Part shown: positions 25,959 to 34,773 of the stretch, in pieces
Numbering within the stretch: position 1 is the stretch's first letter
How the letters are laid out: the number at the start of each line of letters is the position of its first letter
Assembly (NCBI GenBank): GCA_025149285.1
Contig: CP102274.1
Coordinates: 2,061,501 to 2,125,500, forward strand
Origin: Hungatella hathewayi
GTDB taxonomy: Bacteria > Bacillota > Clostridia > Lachnospirales > Lachnospiraceae
Reading direction: 5' to 3'
DNA: 64,000 nucleotides
Program-made: the position numbers and the translations under genes
Notes under the pieces: generated by a model
Databases searched by the model: none
What the model was told of the DNA's origin: nothing
Seen by the model: the letters and a program-made list of their open reading frames with translations, nothing else

Positions 25959-28412
25959 ATGAGTATGGGATTTAATAAAGAAACCTTTAAGAAAAGCGTT
26001 ATTTACAACGTTAAAAATGTATTCCGCAAGACGATCGATGAAGCGACTCCGGAGCAGGCGTTCCAGGCGGTTGCCTATGCTGTTAAGGATGTGATCATTG
26101 ATGAGTGGATTGCAACTCACAAGGAGTATGAGAAGAAGGACGTAAAAACCCTGTATTATCTCTCCATGGAGTTTTTGATGGGCCGTGCCCTTGGAAATAA
26201 TATTATCAATATCATGGCGCTGCCGGAAGTGAAGGAAGTGCTGGATGAGCTGGGTTTCGACTTAAACGCCATCGAGGATCAGGAGCCGGATCCGGCTCTC
26301 GGCAACGGCGGCCTCGGCCGTCTTGCCGCCTGCTTTTTAGATTCCCTGGCGACGCTGGGCTATCCGGCTTACGGCTGCGGCATCCGCTACCGCTACGGTA
26401 TGTTCAAACAAAAGATTGAAAACGGCTATCAGATGGAAGTTCCGGATGACTGGTTAAAGAACGGTTATCCGTTTGAGGTCCGCCGTGCGGAGTATGCGAC
26501 GGAGGTGAAGTTCGGCGGTTACGTCAGAACGGTCTGGGATAACGGCAGAGAGCATTTCGTTCAGGAGGGATACCAGTCCGTCCGTGCCGTGCCTTATGAT
26601 ATGCCTATCGTTGGCTACGGCAACAATGTGGTGAATACGCTGCGAATCTGGGATGCGGAAGCGATCAATACCTTCAGCCTGGATTCCTTTGACAAGGGCG
26701 ACTACCAGAAGGCTGTAGAGCAGGAAAACCTGGCAAAGACGATTGTAGAGGTTCTCTATCCCAACGACAATCACTACGCCGGTAAGGAGCTTCGTTTAAA
26801 ACAGCAGTACTTCTTTATTTCCGCCAGCGTTCAGCGGGCGGTTAAGAAGTATATGGAAAAGCATGACGATATCCATAAATTCTTCGAGAAGACCGTGTTC
26901 CAGTTAAATGATACCCATCCGACTGTGGCTGTGCCGGAGTTAATGCGTATCCTTCTGGACGAATATAATCTGACATGGGATGAGGCATGGGCCGTGACCA
27001 CAAAGACCTGCGCCTATACAAACCACACCATCATGTCCGAGGCGCTGGAAAAATGGCCGATCGAATTGTTCTCCAGGCTGCTTCCGAGAATCTATCAGAT
27101 CGTGGAGGAGATCAACCGCCGTTTCGTAGAGCAGATTCAGCAGATGTATCCGGGCAACCAGGATAAGATCCGCAAGATGGCCATCATTTACGACGGACAG
27201 GTGCGCATGGCAAACTTAGCGATCGTAGGCGGATTTTCTGTCAACGGCGTTGCAAGACTGCACACGGAGATTTTGAAGAAACAGGAGCTGCGCGATTTCT
27301 ATGAGATGATGCCGCAAAAATTCAACAATAAGACGAACGGCATTACCCAGAGACGTTTCCTGCTTCACGGCAATCCGCTGCTGGCTCAGTGGGTGACGGG
27401 AAAGATCGGGAATGAGTGGATTACCGATCTGCCGCATATTCACCGCCTTGCGGTCTATGCGGATGATCCGAAGTGCCAGCAGGAGTTTATGGACATCAAG
27501 TACCAGAACAAGGTTCGCCTGGCAAAATACATTAAGGAACACAACGGAATCGATGTGGACCCGCGTTCCATCTTCGACGTTCAGGTAAAGCGTCTTCACG
27601 AGTACAAGCGCCAGCTGATGAATATTCTTCATGTGATCTATTTATATAATGAACTGAAGGATAATCCAAACATGGATATGGTTCCGAGAACCTTTATCTT
27701 CGGAGCTAAGGCGGCGGCCGGATATAAGCGGGCGAAGCTGACCATCAAGCTGATCAACTCGGTAGCCGATGTGATCAATAACGACAAAACCATCGACGGA
27801 AAGATCAAGGTTGTGTTTATTGAGGACTATAAGGTTTCTAACGCGGAGATCATTTTCGCGGCAGCCGATGTCAGCGAGCAGATTTCCACAGCCAGCAAGG
27901 AAGCCTCCGGCACCGGAAACATGAAGTTTATGTTAAATGGTGCGCTGACGCTGGGAACCATGGACGGCGCCAACGTGGAGATCGTGGAAGAGGTTGGTGA
28001 GGAGAACGCCTTTATCTTTGGCATGTCCTCTGACGAGGTCATCGGTTATGAGAACAGAGGCGGCTATAATCCGATGGAGATCTTCAACAACAACTATCAG
28101 ATCCGCCGTGTTCTGATGCAGCTGATCAACGGATACTTTGCACCTCAGGACCCGGAACTGTTCCGTGATATCTATAATTCTCTGCTGAATACGCAGAGCA
28201 GCGACCGCGCGGATACGTATTTTATTTTAAAGGATTTACCATCCTACGCGGAAGCACAGAAGAGGATTGATCAGGCCTACAGAAACGAAACGTGGTGGGC
28301 AAAGGCGGCTATCTTAAATGTGGCCTGCAGCGGCAAATTCACCTCAGACCGGACGATTGAAGAATATGTCCGTGATATCTGGCATCTGGAAAAGGTGAAG
28401 GTAGAGATTTAG
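25959..28412 (+). CDS. glgP: Glycogen/starch alpha-glucan phosphorylase
   Basis: 817-residue GT35 enzyme that releases glucose-1-phosphate from glycogen or other alpha-glucans. Conserved blocks include LGNGGLGRLAACFLDS, GYGIRY-type GCGIRYRYGMF, NDTHPTVAVPELMR and VKRLHEYKRQ; the pyridoxal phosphate lysine is in ASGTGNMKFMLNGAL near residue 655. The length is normal. AGGAGGT precedes the start, 14 bases after ileS, so partial read-through from ileS is possible. Ends at a strong terminator. Confidence 0.96.
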   Translation: MSMGFNKETFKKSVIYNVKNVFRKTIDEATPEQAFQAVAYAVKDVIIDEWIATHKEYEKKDVKTLYYLSMEFLMGRALGNNIINIMALPEVKEVLDELGFDLNAIEDQEPDPALGNGGLGRLAACFLDSLATLGYPAYGCGIRYRYGMFKQKIENGYQMEVPDDWLKNGYPFEVRRAEYATEVKFGGYVRTVWDNGREHFVQEGYQSVRAVPYDMPIVGYGNNVVNTLRIWDAEAINTFSLDSFDKGDYQKAVEQENLAKTIVEVLYPNDNHYAGKELRLKQQYFFISASVQRAVKKYMEKHDDIHKFFEKTVFQLNDTHPTVAVPELMRILLDEYNLTWDEAWAVTTKTCAYTNHTIMSEALEKWPIELFSRLLPRIYQIVEEINRRFVEQIQQMYPGNQDKIRKMAIIYDGQVRMANLAIVGGFSVNGVARLHTEILKKQELRDFYEMMPQKFNNKTNGITQRRFLLHGNPLLAQWVTGKIGNEWITDLPHIHRLAVYADDPKCQQEFMDIKYQNKVRLAKYIKEHNGIDVDPRSIFDVQVKRLHEYKRQLMNILHVIYLYNELKDNPNMDMVPRTFIFGAKAAAGYKRAKLTIKLINSVADVINNDKTIDGKIKVVFIEDYKVSNAEIIFAAADVSEQISTASKEASGTGNMKFMLNGALTLGTMDGANVEIVEEVGEENAFIFGMSSDEVIGYENRGGYNPMEIFNNNYQIRRVLMQLINGYFAPQDPELFRDIYNSLLNTQSSDRADTYFILKDLPSYAEAQKRIDQAYRNETWWAKAAILNVACSGKFTSDRTIEEYVRDIWHLEKVKVEI

Positions 28413-28453
28413 GAGATCAGTTAAGGCAGTTCGGAATAAGCCGTGAAAGAGAA

Positions 28454-28530
28454 GTACGGTGGGAAAATGCAGCGGGAAATACCGTCGCCATGGCGGAGCC
28501 CCGGCGGTGTTTTCCTGCCGTGCTTTTTTT
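28454..28530 (+). terminator. Terminator of glgP
   Basis: GTACGGTGGGAAAA (28454-28467) pairs with TTTTCCTGCCGTGC (28510-28523), followed by TTTTTTT. A second GC-rich hairpin (CCGTCGCCATGGCGG) lies in the loop. Confidence 0.88.
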
Positions 28531-28649
28531 GATTCGGAAGAGTCAGAAAACATCATAGGAAGCGGGATTTTATACTTCGCGGCGGCCGCCGGCTGGACGT
28601 GTCTTCCTGTCTGAACGGTTCGCGTCATCGGGAGTAAAAGGGGGAGAAT

Positions 28650-29198
28650 ATGATAGAGAGTACAATTGGAAAACCGGGATATGAACCGGCCAGAATTACG
28701 ATTTATGTGAAAGACAGAGGGATCGTACTGGAGGAATCCTCCATGGCCCTTGTAAACAGGGATACCGGCCTGATTATTGCCATGGGGAATGCGGCGGAAG
28801 AGGCCATCGATCAGGCTGTGACACCTGTAACTGCCGTGAATCCGCTGCGGAGAGGGATTATTGCCTCCTATATGCTGGCGGAAAGGATGTTCTGTTCTTA
28901 TCTGCGCCGGGCTTTGGGATACGATCGTTCCATGGTAAAGCGCCTGACCGGTGCCACCGTGAAGAAGCCGCGGGTGGCGGTGTGCGTGCCGGAGGAGTTG
29001 ACTGAGGTGGAGGAGAAGGCATTTATGGATGCCTTTTACCAGGCAGGTGCGAGAGACGTTTGTCTGACCGGGCAGCCGCTGGAAGAAGCTGTAAGGTGTC
29101 TGGAGAAGCCATGCACCGTATTTGTGGGGATTACATGGAATGGGAAGGAAAAGGAACGTTTCTGCATAAATGAGAATTGTCCGCATAGAATTTTTTAA
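28650..29198 (+). CDS. MreB/Mbl-like N-terminal-half protein
   Basis: 182 residues that follow the first half of MreB closely: RGIVLEESSMALVNRDTGLI (phosphate-1 region and beyond), NPLRRGIIASYMLAERMFCS and KPRVAVCVPEELTEVEEKAF. Full MreB is about 330-345 residues; here the protein ends near the AGAREVYL/AAA hinge with a short Cys-containing tail, so the second actin subdomain and half the nucleotide pocket are missing. GGGGGAGA precedes the ATG. It lies just ahead of spoIID, where clostridia often carry mreB/mbl-type genes. Either a shortened sporulation-specific paralogue or a relic; the clean start and spacing favour a functional gene. Confidence 0.7.
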   Translation: MIESTIGKPGYEPARITIYVKDRGIVLEESSMALVNRDTGLIIAMGNAAEEAIDQAVTPVTAVNPLRRGIIASYMLAERMFCSYLRRALGYDRSMVKRLTGATVKKPRVAVCVPEELTEVEEKAFMDAFYQAGARDVCLTGQPLEEAVRCLEKPCTVFVGITWNGKEKERFCINENCPHRIF

Positions 29199-29219
29199 AG
29201 GAACTTGCGGAGGTTTTCG

Positions 29220-30140
29220 GTGGCAAAAAAAATAGTCATGGTATGCGTTATGGCTTTGCTGCTTCCCTATATTATAACCCTTGCATGGACAGGCAGAATC
29301 GAGGAAAAGAAGGAAGTACCGCTTATTACCAGCGGAAAAAAAGTGATTCTGGACCGGAAAAACGGGGAATCCTATATGGATGTGGAAGAGTATCTGCCGG
29401 GAGTGGTGGCAAAGCAGATGCCTGCCGAGTATGGGAAGGAAGCGCTGCGGGCACAGGCCATCATAGCCAGGACGTTTATTTACCAGAAGATGAACGGTGA
29501 GAACGAGGTGAAGGAGTCGGAGCTTCATATGGAATATCTGGAAGAGAAGCAGATGGAGGCTATGTGGGGAAGTGAATCCTTTGTAACGTATTTTCAGGCG
29601 GTGGAAGAGGCGGTGCGCTCGACAGCGGGCAGGGTAATTACCTGTGACGGAAGGCTCATCGAGCCGCTGTTTCACCGCGCCAGCACCGGAATGACGAGAA
29701 GCGGGGATGAGAGCCATCCGTACCTGCAGGCAGTGGCCAGCAAACGCGATGTGGAGGCGGAAGGCTATCTGACCATGATGGTATGGAGCAAGGAGGAGTT
29801 TGCCGGAAGGATTAACCAGATTGCCGGCAGCGTACCGGTGGATGCGGGCCAGCTTCCCCAGTCCATTCAGATGATTGTCCGTGACGACGGCGGTTATGTG
29901 GGGCAGATTCAGATCGGTACGAAGGTGTATACCGGAGAGGAAGTCCAGTATGCGCTGGGACTGCCGTCTCCGTCCTACACTCTGGAGGAGTACGACGGCG
30001 GAATCCGGGCGGTGTGCCAGGGGGTCGGCCACGGTTACGGGCTCAGCCAGTACGGTGCTAAGTGCATGGCGGAGGAGGGAAAAACAGCGGAAGAGATTCT
30101 TGATTATTTTTATAAAAATATTGTTCTGATTTCTGAATAA
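29220..30140 (+). CDS. spoIID: Stage II sporulation protein D (SpoIID)
   Basis: 306 residues from the GTG at 29220, supported by GGAGG six bases ahead; an in-frame TTG at 29205 is less likely. N-terminal membrane helix (IVMVCVMALLLPYIITLAW) and SpoIID domain motif YLPGVVAKQMPAEYGKEALRAQAIIARTF near 60-88. SpoIID is a lytic transglycosylase that, with SpoIIM and SpoIIP, drives engulfment in the mother cell. HGYGLSQYGAKCMA near the C-terminus is also characteristic. SpoIIQ-like gene follows. Confidence 0.93.
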   Translation: MAKKIVMVCVMALLLPYIITLAWTGRIEEKKEVPLITSGKKVILDRKNGESYMDVEEYLPGVVAKQMPAEYGKEALRAQAIIARTFIYQKMNGENEVKESELHMEYLEEKQMEAMWGSESFVTYFQAVEEAVRSTAGRVITCDGRLIEPLFHRASTGMTRSGDESHPYLQAVASKRDVEAEGYLTMMVWSKEEFAGRINQIAGSVPVDAGQLPQSIQMIVRDDGGYVGQIQIGTKVYTGEEVQYALGLPSPSYTLEEYDGGIRAVCQGVGHGYGLSQYGAKCMAEEGKTAEEILDYFYKNIVLISE

Positions 30141-30180
30141 CTCTTTCTCCTTTGGTAAGAATATTACCGAGGTGATAAAC

Positions 30181-30948
30181 GTGAAAGAGAAAATGAGTCA
30201 ATTGTTCAAGGATAAAGTATTCCTTGTCCTGTTGGTTTTAGGCCTGCTGACTATAGTAGCTGCGGCAGGAGTCATTACCATTCAAAGAGGAAACGATGGC
30301 GGTCAGAGTCCATATCTTGAAGTACCGGACCAGAAGGGCGTCATTGCAGAAGAGACGATTCCACAGGAGAACCAGGTAGCAGTTGCCGGTGATTCCAACG
30401 CGGAGCAGAATACGGACGCAGATACACAGGTCGCCGACTCCGCCAGGGCTACAGCGAAAGCAGAGACAGAAGCAGAAGTGCCGGCGGTAAAGGCCGGAAC
30501 AGAAAAAGAGGCGGCCGCAGCGCTGGTCCTCAATTTTAATGACGCAACAAAGATGGCATGGCCGGTATCAGGAAATGTCATTCTGGATTACAGCATGGAG
30601 TCCACCATCTATTTCCCGACTCTGGATCAGTATAAATGTAATCCGGGCATCGTCATCCAGGGCGCCGTGAGCACACCGGTTATAGCACCTGCAAACGCAA
30701 AAATTCAGGAGATCGGTTCCAATGAAGAACTGGGCAATTACGTCGTTCTCAACATGGGAAATGACTATACCGCTGTCTGCGGCCAGTTAAAGGAACTGCA
30801 GGTGGTAGAAAATGAGTACGTGGCACAGGGCGATGTGCTGGGCTACGTAGCAGAACCTACGAAATATTATTCGATCGAAGGCGCGAACTTATACTTCGAG
30901 CTGGAACACGAGAATCAACCCATCGATCCGCTGGACTTCATGCAGTGA
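30181..30948 (+). CDS. spoIIQ: SpoIIQ-like LytM/M23 protein with degenerate metal site
   Basis: 255 residues from the GTG at 30181 (GAGGTGA ahead). A membrane helix (VFLVLLVLGLLTIVAAAGVI), an Ala/Glu/Thr-rich linker (about 45-115) and a C-terminal M23 domain (about 125-255). The Zn ligands are lost: the HxxxD site reads NPGIVIQG and the HLH site reads NLYFELE. SpoIIQ is the forespore partner of SpoIIIAH in the engulfment channel, and a catalytically dead domain still fits that scaffold role. Placement after spoIID is the typical clostridial order. Confidence 0.85.
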   Translation: MKEKMSQLFKDKVFLVLLVLGLLTIVAAAGVITIQRGNDGGQSPYLEVPDQKGVIAEETIPQENQVAVAGDSNAEQNTDADTQVADSARATAKAETEAEVPAVKAGTEKEAAAALVLNFNDATKMAWPVSGNVILDYSMESTIYFPTLDQYKCNPGIVIQGAVSTPVIAPANAKIQEIGSNEELGNYVVLNMGNDYTAVCGQLKELQVVENEYVAQGDVLGYVAEPTKYYSIEGANLYFELEHENQPIDPLDFMQ

Positions 30949-30987
30949 AAACAAGCGGACCGTACTGTCTCATACGGGGAAGAAAAG

Positions 30988-31032
30988 AAGACAGGGCAGA
31001 AGACTTATTTGAGTTTTCTGTTCTGTCTTTTT
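30988..31032 (+). terminator. Terminator of the spoIID-spoIIQ unit
   Basis: AAGACAG (30988-30994) pairs with CTGTCTT (31023-31029), with GCAGAA/TTCTG and ACT/AGT extending the stem; TTTTT follows. Between here and 31199 there is a second hairpin-like segment (GGTC..GGACC, 31062-31106) and a TATAAT at 31161. Confidence 0.8.
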
Positions 31033-31198
31033 GTAATGGGAAAGTACTCCTGTTACAAAAAAGCCCGCTGGTCAGAAGGCGTACTCCGCGCGTCTCTCCG
31101 GACCACTAAAATGTTATAAAAAAATAATAATTTGTTCATATGTGTAGTTTAGTAATATGCTATAATAAATACGAAAATAATGTGACGGGAGTGCGGCT

Positions 31199-31663
31199 AT
31201 GAACATATTGTTTTTTTTGACACCAAAGTGCGAAGTGGCATATATTTATGAGGACGAGACGCTGCGGCAGGCTCTTGAGAAGATGGAGTATCACAAGTAC
31301 TCCGCGGTACCCATTATCAGCAGAACCGGACGATACATCGGTACCATCACGGAGGGAGATATGCTCTGGGGAATCAAGAATAAGTTTAATTTAAGCTTAA
31401 AGGAGGCCGAGCGTGTAACCGTGGCGGCGATCGACCGGAGACTGGACAACCGTCCGGTATTTGCCAATTCCAATATGGAAGATTTAATCGATAAGGCGCT
31501 GAACCAGAACTTTGTTCCCGTGGTGGACGACCAGAAGAATTTTATTGGAATCATTACCAGAAAGGACATCATTCGTTATTACTATGATAAGTCACAGGAA
31601 TGCAGTCAGGCGGCGCAGACAGGCCGGAACACTGGAGATAAGGCGCGTCTGGTGCTTGGATAA
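31199..31663 (+). CDS. CBS-pair domain protein
   Basis: 154 residues consisting of two CBS motifs and little else: YEDETLRQALEKMEYHKYSAVPII...GTITEGDMLW (about 18-55) and ANSNMEDLIDKALNQNFVPVVDD...GIITRKDII (about 90-125). CBS pairs bind adenosyl nucleotides such as AMP, ATP or c-di-AMP and act as energy or signal sensors. There is no attached enzyme domain, so it may act through a partner. TATAAT at 31161 is the probable -10. Confidence 0.88.
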   Translation: MNILFFLTPKCEVAYIYEDETLRQALEKMEYHKYSAVPIISRTGRYIGTITEGDMLWGIKNKFNLSLKEAERVTVAAIDRRLDNRPVFANSNMEDLIDKALNQNFVPVVDDQKNFIGIITRKDIIRYYYDKSQECSQAAQTGRNTGDKARLVLG

Positions 31664-31719
31664 GTATGACGGAGATCAGGCACTCTGAGTGCAGCGGCGG
31701 CGAAGGTGAAATGTGAAAA

Positions 31720-31775
31720 GCTTGCCGGCGGAAACGACAGTTACAGAAGTAACCGTTTCCGCCGGCAGGCTTTTT
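31720..31775. terminator. Bidirectional terminator
   Basis: GCTTGCCGGCGGAAACG (31720-31736) and CGTTTCCGCCGGCAGGC (31754-31770) form a 17-bp stem with one mismatch, TTTTT on the right and AAAAG on the left. It lies between the convergent CBS and GGDEF-EAL genes. Confidence 0.88.
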
Positions 31776-31789
31776 CATTTTATCACGGT

Positions 31790-33166
31790 TTATGCTTTTG
31801 ACATTTTTTCTTTCTCTTCATTTAACAGAGGGATAGAGTCGGCAAAGGTGTTGTCGATCACTTTAAGCAGCGTGTCCTGCTCCAGAGTCGGGGAGTAATA
31901 AAAGCCCTGCTGGTAGTCGCAGCCTGCTTTTGTCAGGATATTGACCTGATTCTCAGTTTCCACGCCTTCTGCAATGATGTTTAAATTTAAGTCTCTGGCG
32001 ATGTGGATCAGCCCTTCGATCACGCAGTGGGATCTCGGGTTTGTCTCCAGCTGCCATACGAACAGACGCTCCAGCTTCAGCGTGTTGACCGGAAGCTCCA
32101 GGATGGTGGCTACGCCGGAGTACCCGGAACCGAACTCGTTTAATACCAGCTCCACACCCATATCGGACAGTTCCTGCAGCATGACGTTGATGTTTAAGTA
32201 TGCTGTGGTTAAGGCGCTTTCCTGGATCTCGATGGCAAGCTTACCCTTCGGAATCTGGTAGGTATCGATGACACGTCTGACCTCGTCCAGAAAATCCTCC
32301 TGCAAAAAGAGGATGGAAGATATCGGAAGTGCAATGGAATCGAATTCCTTGCCGGCTTCGGTGAGTTTTGCGATACACTGGCCCACCTTGTCCAGTGCAA
32401 AGTACTCGAGGGAACGGATCTGGCCGGAGTCCTCGGCGATGGGCAGAACTTCACTGGCTCCGATGAGCCCCAGCCCCTTGATGAAGATGCGCATATAAAA
32501 CTCTGCGCGGCTGAACTTTCCGGTCTCCATATTAAGGGTCGGGCGGTAACGAACCTCGATCTCCTCTTTTTCTATGGCGGTCTTCAAATATAATGCGATG
32601 GTGTGGCGGCGAAGCAGCTGCTTCTGGAGCGTGCTGTCGAACATGATGGCCTGGTTGGGGCCGCCTTCCTCCGCTTTTAAGACTGCCAGATCGAGACATT
32701 TTAATAGCTCGTCCGGGGTCGCTGCGTGGCCGGGATAGGAGCACATGCCCATCTGTACAGAACAGAGGCAGTCAGTGCCGTTCACTTTCCAGGCGTGATC
32801 AAACTGTTCCGCGATCTCTTCTGCCAGATCGGAGGCCTGCCCCTGTGAGTACTGGTCCAGGATTATAATATATTCCACACCAATATAGTGATAAACAGGT
32901 TTTCCGGTCTTTTCCTTCAAATAGGAGAGAATCTGGCTTAAGAGATTCTCACAGTAATCGTAACCGAATACCTGGTTCAGGCGTTTGAAATTCTCTATGT
33001 ATACCTTTAATACAACTCCGCGGTCTGACGGTGTATCCATGACTTCCGACAGATGACGGTAGCATGCGTCACGTTCCAGCTTGCTTTCTTCCAGCCGCTC
33101 TGTGATCACTGGTTCGGATTCCGCCGGTGATGGAGTGGGGATTGACTTCTTTTGAAACCAACTCAT
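31790..33166 (-). CDS. Degenerate GGDEF-EAL protein
   Basis: 458 residues, cytosolic, no sensor. GGDEF-like part (about 35-180): the GGDEF position reads IGVEYIIIL. EAL-like part (about 190-440): EAL becomes AEFYM, the Asn motif is PISS, ExTES becomes EIQES, DDFGSG becomes NEFGSG, and KLDRS becomes KLERL; only AEGVET is kept. Both catalytic sites therefore look dead, suggesting a c-di-GMP-binding or protein-interaction role. Its mRNA has a structured leader. Confidence 0.85.
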   Translation of the reverse strand: MSWFQKKSIPTPSPAESEPVITERLEESKLERDACYRHLSEVMDTPSDRGVVLKVYIENFKRLNQVFGYDYCENLLSQILSYLKEKTGKPVYHYIGVEYIIILDQYSQGQASDLAEEIAEQFDHAWKVNGTDCLCSVQMGMCSYPGHAATPDELLKCLDLAVLKAEEGGPNQAIMFDSTLQKQLLRRHTIALYLKTAIEKEEIEVRYRPTLNMETGKFSRAEFYMRIFIKGLGLIGASEVLPIAEDSGQIRSLEYFALDKVGQCIAKLTEAGKEFDSIALPISSILFLQEDFLDEVRRVIDTYQIPKGKLAIEIQESALTTAYLNINVMLQELSDMGVELVLNEFGSGYSGVATILELPVNTLKLERLFVWQLETNPRSHCVIEGLIHIARDLNLNIIAEGVETENQVNILTKAGCDYQQGFYYSPTLEQDTLLKVIDNTFADSIPLLNEEKEKMSKA

Positions 33167-33189
33167 GTGGTCTGCCTCCTGTATTTGTA

Positions 33190-33314
33190 ATTATTCCCGC
33201 GGGCAATGAACCAGATGGTGCACTTACGGGACCATCTGGCGACAGCATGCCCCCGGTTTGCCGGGGACTGCCGCGTGGGTTGGATTCCCAGCTTCTGACT
33301 GTGGGAATCCGGCT
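33190..33314 (-). promoter_or_regulatory. Structured 5' leader with three hairpins, class unknown
   Basis: The minus-strand leader of the degenerate GGDEF-EAL gene folds into three strong hairpins (plus coordinates): GGATTCCCA/TGGGAATCC (33282-33310), CCCCGG/CCGGGG (33251-33266) and CCAGATGGT/ACCATCTGG (33211-33239). The spacing before the RBS has a CCCGCGGG element. I compared it from memory with c-di-GMP-I/II and other common riboswitch consensuses and found no match. Confidence 0.55.
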
Positions 33315-33320
33315 ATCCTT

Positions 33321-33349
33321 ATTGTAGTATAAAACAGGCCTGAAATCAA
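33321..33349 (-). promoter_or_regulatory. Promoter of the degenerate GGDEF-EAL gene
   Basis: On the minus strand TTGATT (33349-33344), 17 bp, TACAAT (33326-33321). Confidence 0.65.
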
Positions 33350-33373
33350 GGAAGAATTCGGTAAATATCGAAG

Positions 33374-34135
33374 CTACTTTACGAGAAGCATGACAGCTCC
33401 AAGCAGAAACAGAATAATTCCGGTTAACCGGTTCAGAAGCTTCGGATCTGCTTTGTTTGCGAAAACGGCGGCAATACGCGCAAACAGGAAGGTAAACAGG
33501 ATACAGAGCACAAGCAGGAACAGATCCGGCATGCCTCCGATGGCGAAATGGGAGAGGGAGCCGGTCAGCGCCGTAAACGTCATGATGAATACGCTGGTTC
33601 CCACGGCAGTTTTTAATTCGTATCCCAGCACGCTCGTCAGGAGAAGCAGCATCATCATACCGCCGCCTGCGCCGATAAAACCGCAGATAAAACCGACCAC
33701 AATGCCGCTTACGATGGACTGGATCAGTTTTTGCCGTACGGTTTTGGACGCCTGCGCGTCTTTGGTCGTGAGAACCGGCCTCACAATGAATTTAATGCCC
33801 AGGAGCATGGTCAGGAAGACGGAGGCATTTCCCATGGCATGGTTGGGGACCAGGGAGGAGATATAGCTGCCCACCAGGGTAAAAAGCAGAACGGCGGCCA
33901 TCATGACAAGTCCGTTTCTGATATCGAGATTTTTGTGTTTCCCGTAGGTATAGGCCGATACAGCGCTGGCGAGGACGTCGCTGGCCAGCGCAATGCCGAT
34001 GGCCTGATAGGCAGGGACTCCTAAAAATGTGATGAGCATGGGGCTGATGACGGCTGCCGCGCTCATTCCGGCAAAGCCTGTGCCAAAACCGGCGCCGAGG
34101 CCGGCGAAAAGACATACAATTATTTTTTCCAACAT
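33374..34135 (-). CDS. TauE/SafE family anion permease
   Basis: 253 residues with about eight membrane helices and the two-fold TauE repeat: AGLGAGFGTGFAGMSAAAVI in the first half and GFICGFIGAGGGMMMLLLL in the second. The family exports sulfite, sulfoacetate or related small anions. The MarR-type gene 31 bases upstream on the same strand probably forms an operon with it. Confidence 0.9.
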   Translation of the reverse strand: MLEKIIVCLFAGLGAGFGTGFAGMSAAAVISPMLITFLGVPAYQAIGIALASDVLASAVSAYTYGKHKNLDIRNGLVMMAAVLLFTLVGSYISSLVPNHAMGNASVFLTMLLGIKFIVRPVLTTKDAQASKTVRQKLIQSIVSGIVVGFICGFIGAGGGMMMLLLLTSVLGYELKTAVGTSVFIMTFTALTGSLSHFAIGGMPDLFLLVLCILFTFLFARIAAVFANKADPKLLNRLTGIILFLLGAVMLLVK

Positions 34136-34166
34136 GGTAAGACCTTCTTTTTCTATAGTTTCTGTT

Positions 34167-34595
34167 TTAATCTGTTTGTTTGAGATTATCCATCATCCGT
34201 TTTAGCAGATCTGTGAAAATCTGCCGCTCTTCCTCTGATATTCCACGGTTCAGCCGATCGAAGAAATCCTGCTGCGTCTGCTTTAAATCCTGGGCAGCAG
34301 GAAGGGCTGCTTCTGTCAGCTTCAAATGGATTTTTCTGCGGTCGGCAGTGTCCTCACGGCCTTCTAAGTATCCCAGGCCGGTCAGTGACTCCACGGAAGC
34401 GGATACCCCCGATTTTGCCAGCATACGGAAGGTTGAGATATCCTTTGCCGTGTCGTAATCCGGATTATTGTATAGAAACAGAATCACATCTCCATCCATC
34501 AGCGATAACCCGTGTCTGGAGGCAGCCGTCTGAATGCTTTGATTATAAATTTTATGAAAGGATTTTGCTCCGGATAAAAGATCACTTATCACCAT
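34167..34595 (-). CDS. MarR family transcriptional regulator
   Basis: 142 residues with a winged helix (about 35-100): ISTFRMLAKSGVSASVESLTGLGYLEGRED-type recognition region followed by RRKIHLKLTEAALPAAQDLK. It likely represses its own operon with the TauE permease; a palindrome covers its -10. Ligand unknown. Confidence 0.9.
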   Translation of the reverse strand: MVISDLLSGAKSFHKIYNQSIQTAASRHGLSLMDGDVILFLYNNPDYDTAKDISTFRMLAKSGVSASVESLTGLGYLEGREDTADRRKIHLKLTEAALPAAQDLKQTQQDFFDRLNRGISEEERQIFTDLLKRMMDNLKQTD

Positions 34596-34668
34596 ATCAT
34601 TTCCCCCCTTTCTTCCATATGAACAGTCCTGTGTAAATGGGACTGCAATGAATAGTTTTAAAATGAAC

Positions 34669-34710
34669 AGTTCTTTTTAGAACTATATCAAAAGGCTTCG
34701 ATTTTGTCAA
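34669..34710 (-). promoter_or_regulatory. marR promoter with operator
   Basis: Minus-strand TTGACA (34710-34705), 17 bp, TATAGT (34687-34682). The perfect inverted repeat AGTTCT-TTTT-AGAACT (34669-34684) overlaps the -10 and start site. A related ATGAACAGTCC half-site lies near 34619. Confidence 0.75.
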
Positions 34711-34773
34711 TAGAAATACGGGGGAAGAAGTAATTTACAGGAGATTGGGGAATGATAACCGTGAGGTGAAAAT

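Noticed and set aside
28344..30032. 562-codon minus-strand open frame opposite the MreB-like and spoIID genes
   Set aside because: Both genes beneath it match known families on the plus strand; the reverse frame has His/Arg/Leu-rich text typical of a shadow.
33190..33314. c-di-GMP riboswitch ahead of the GGDEF-EAL gene
   Set aside because: The conserved cores of GEMM-I and c-di-GMP-II are not visible; kept only as an unclassified structured leader.
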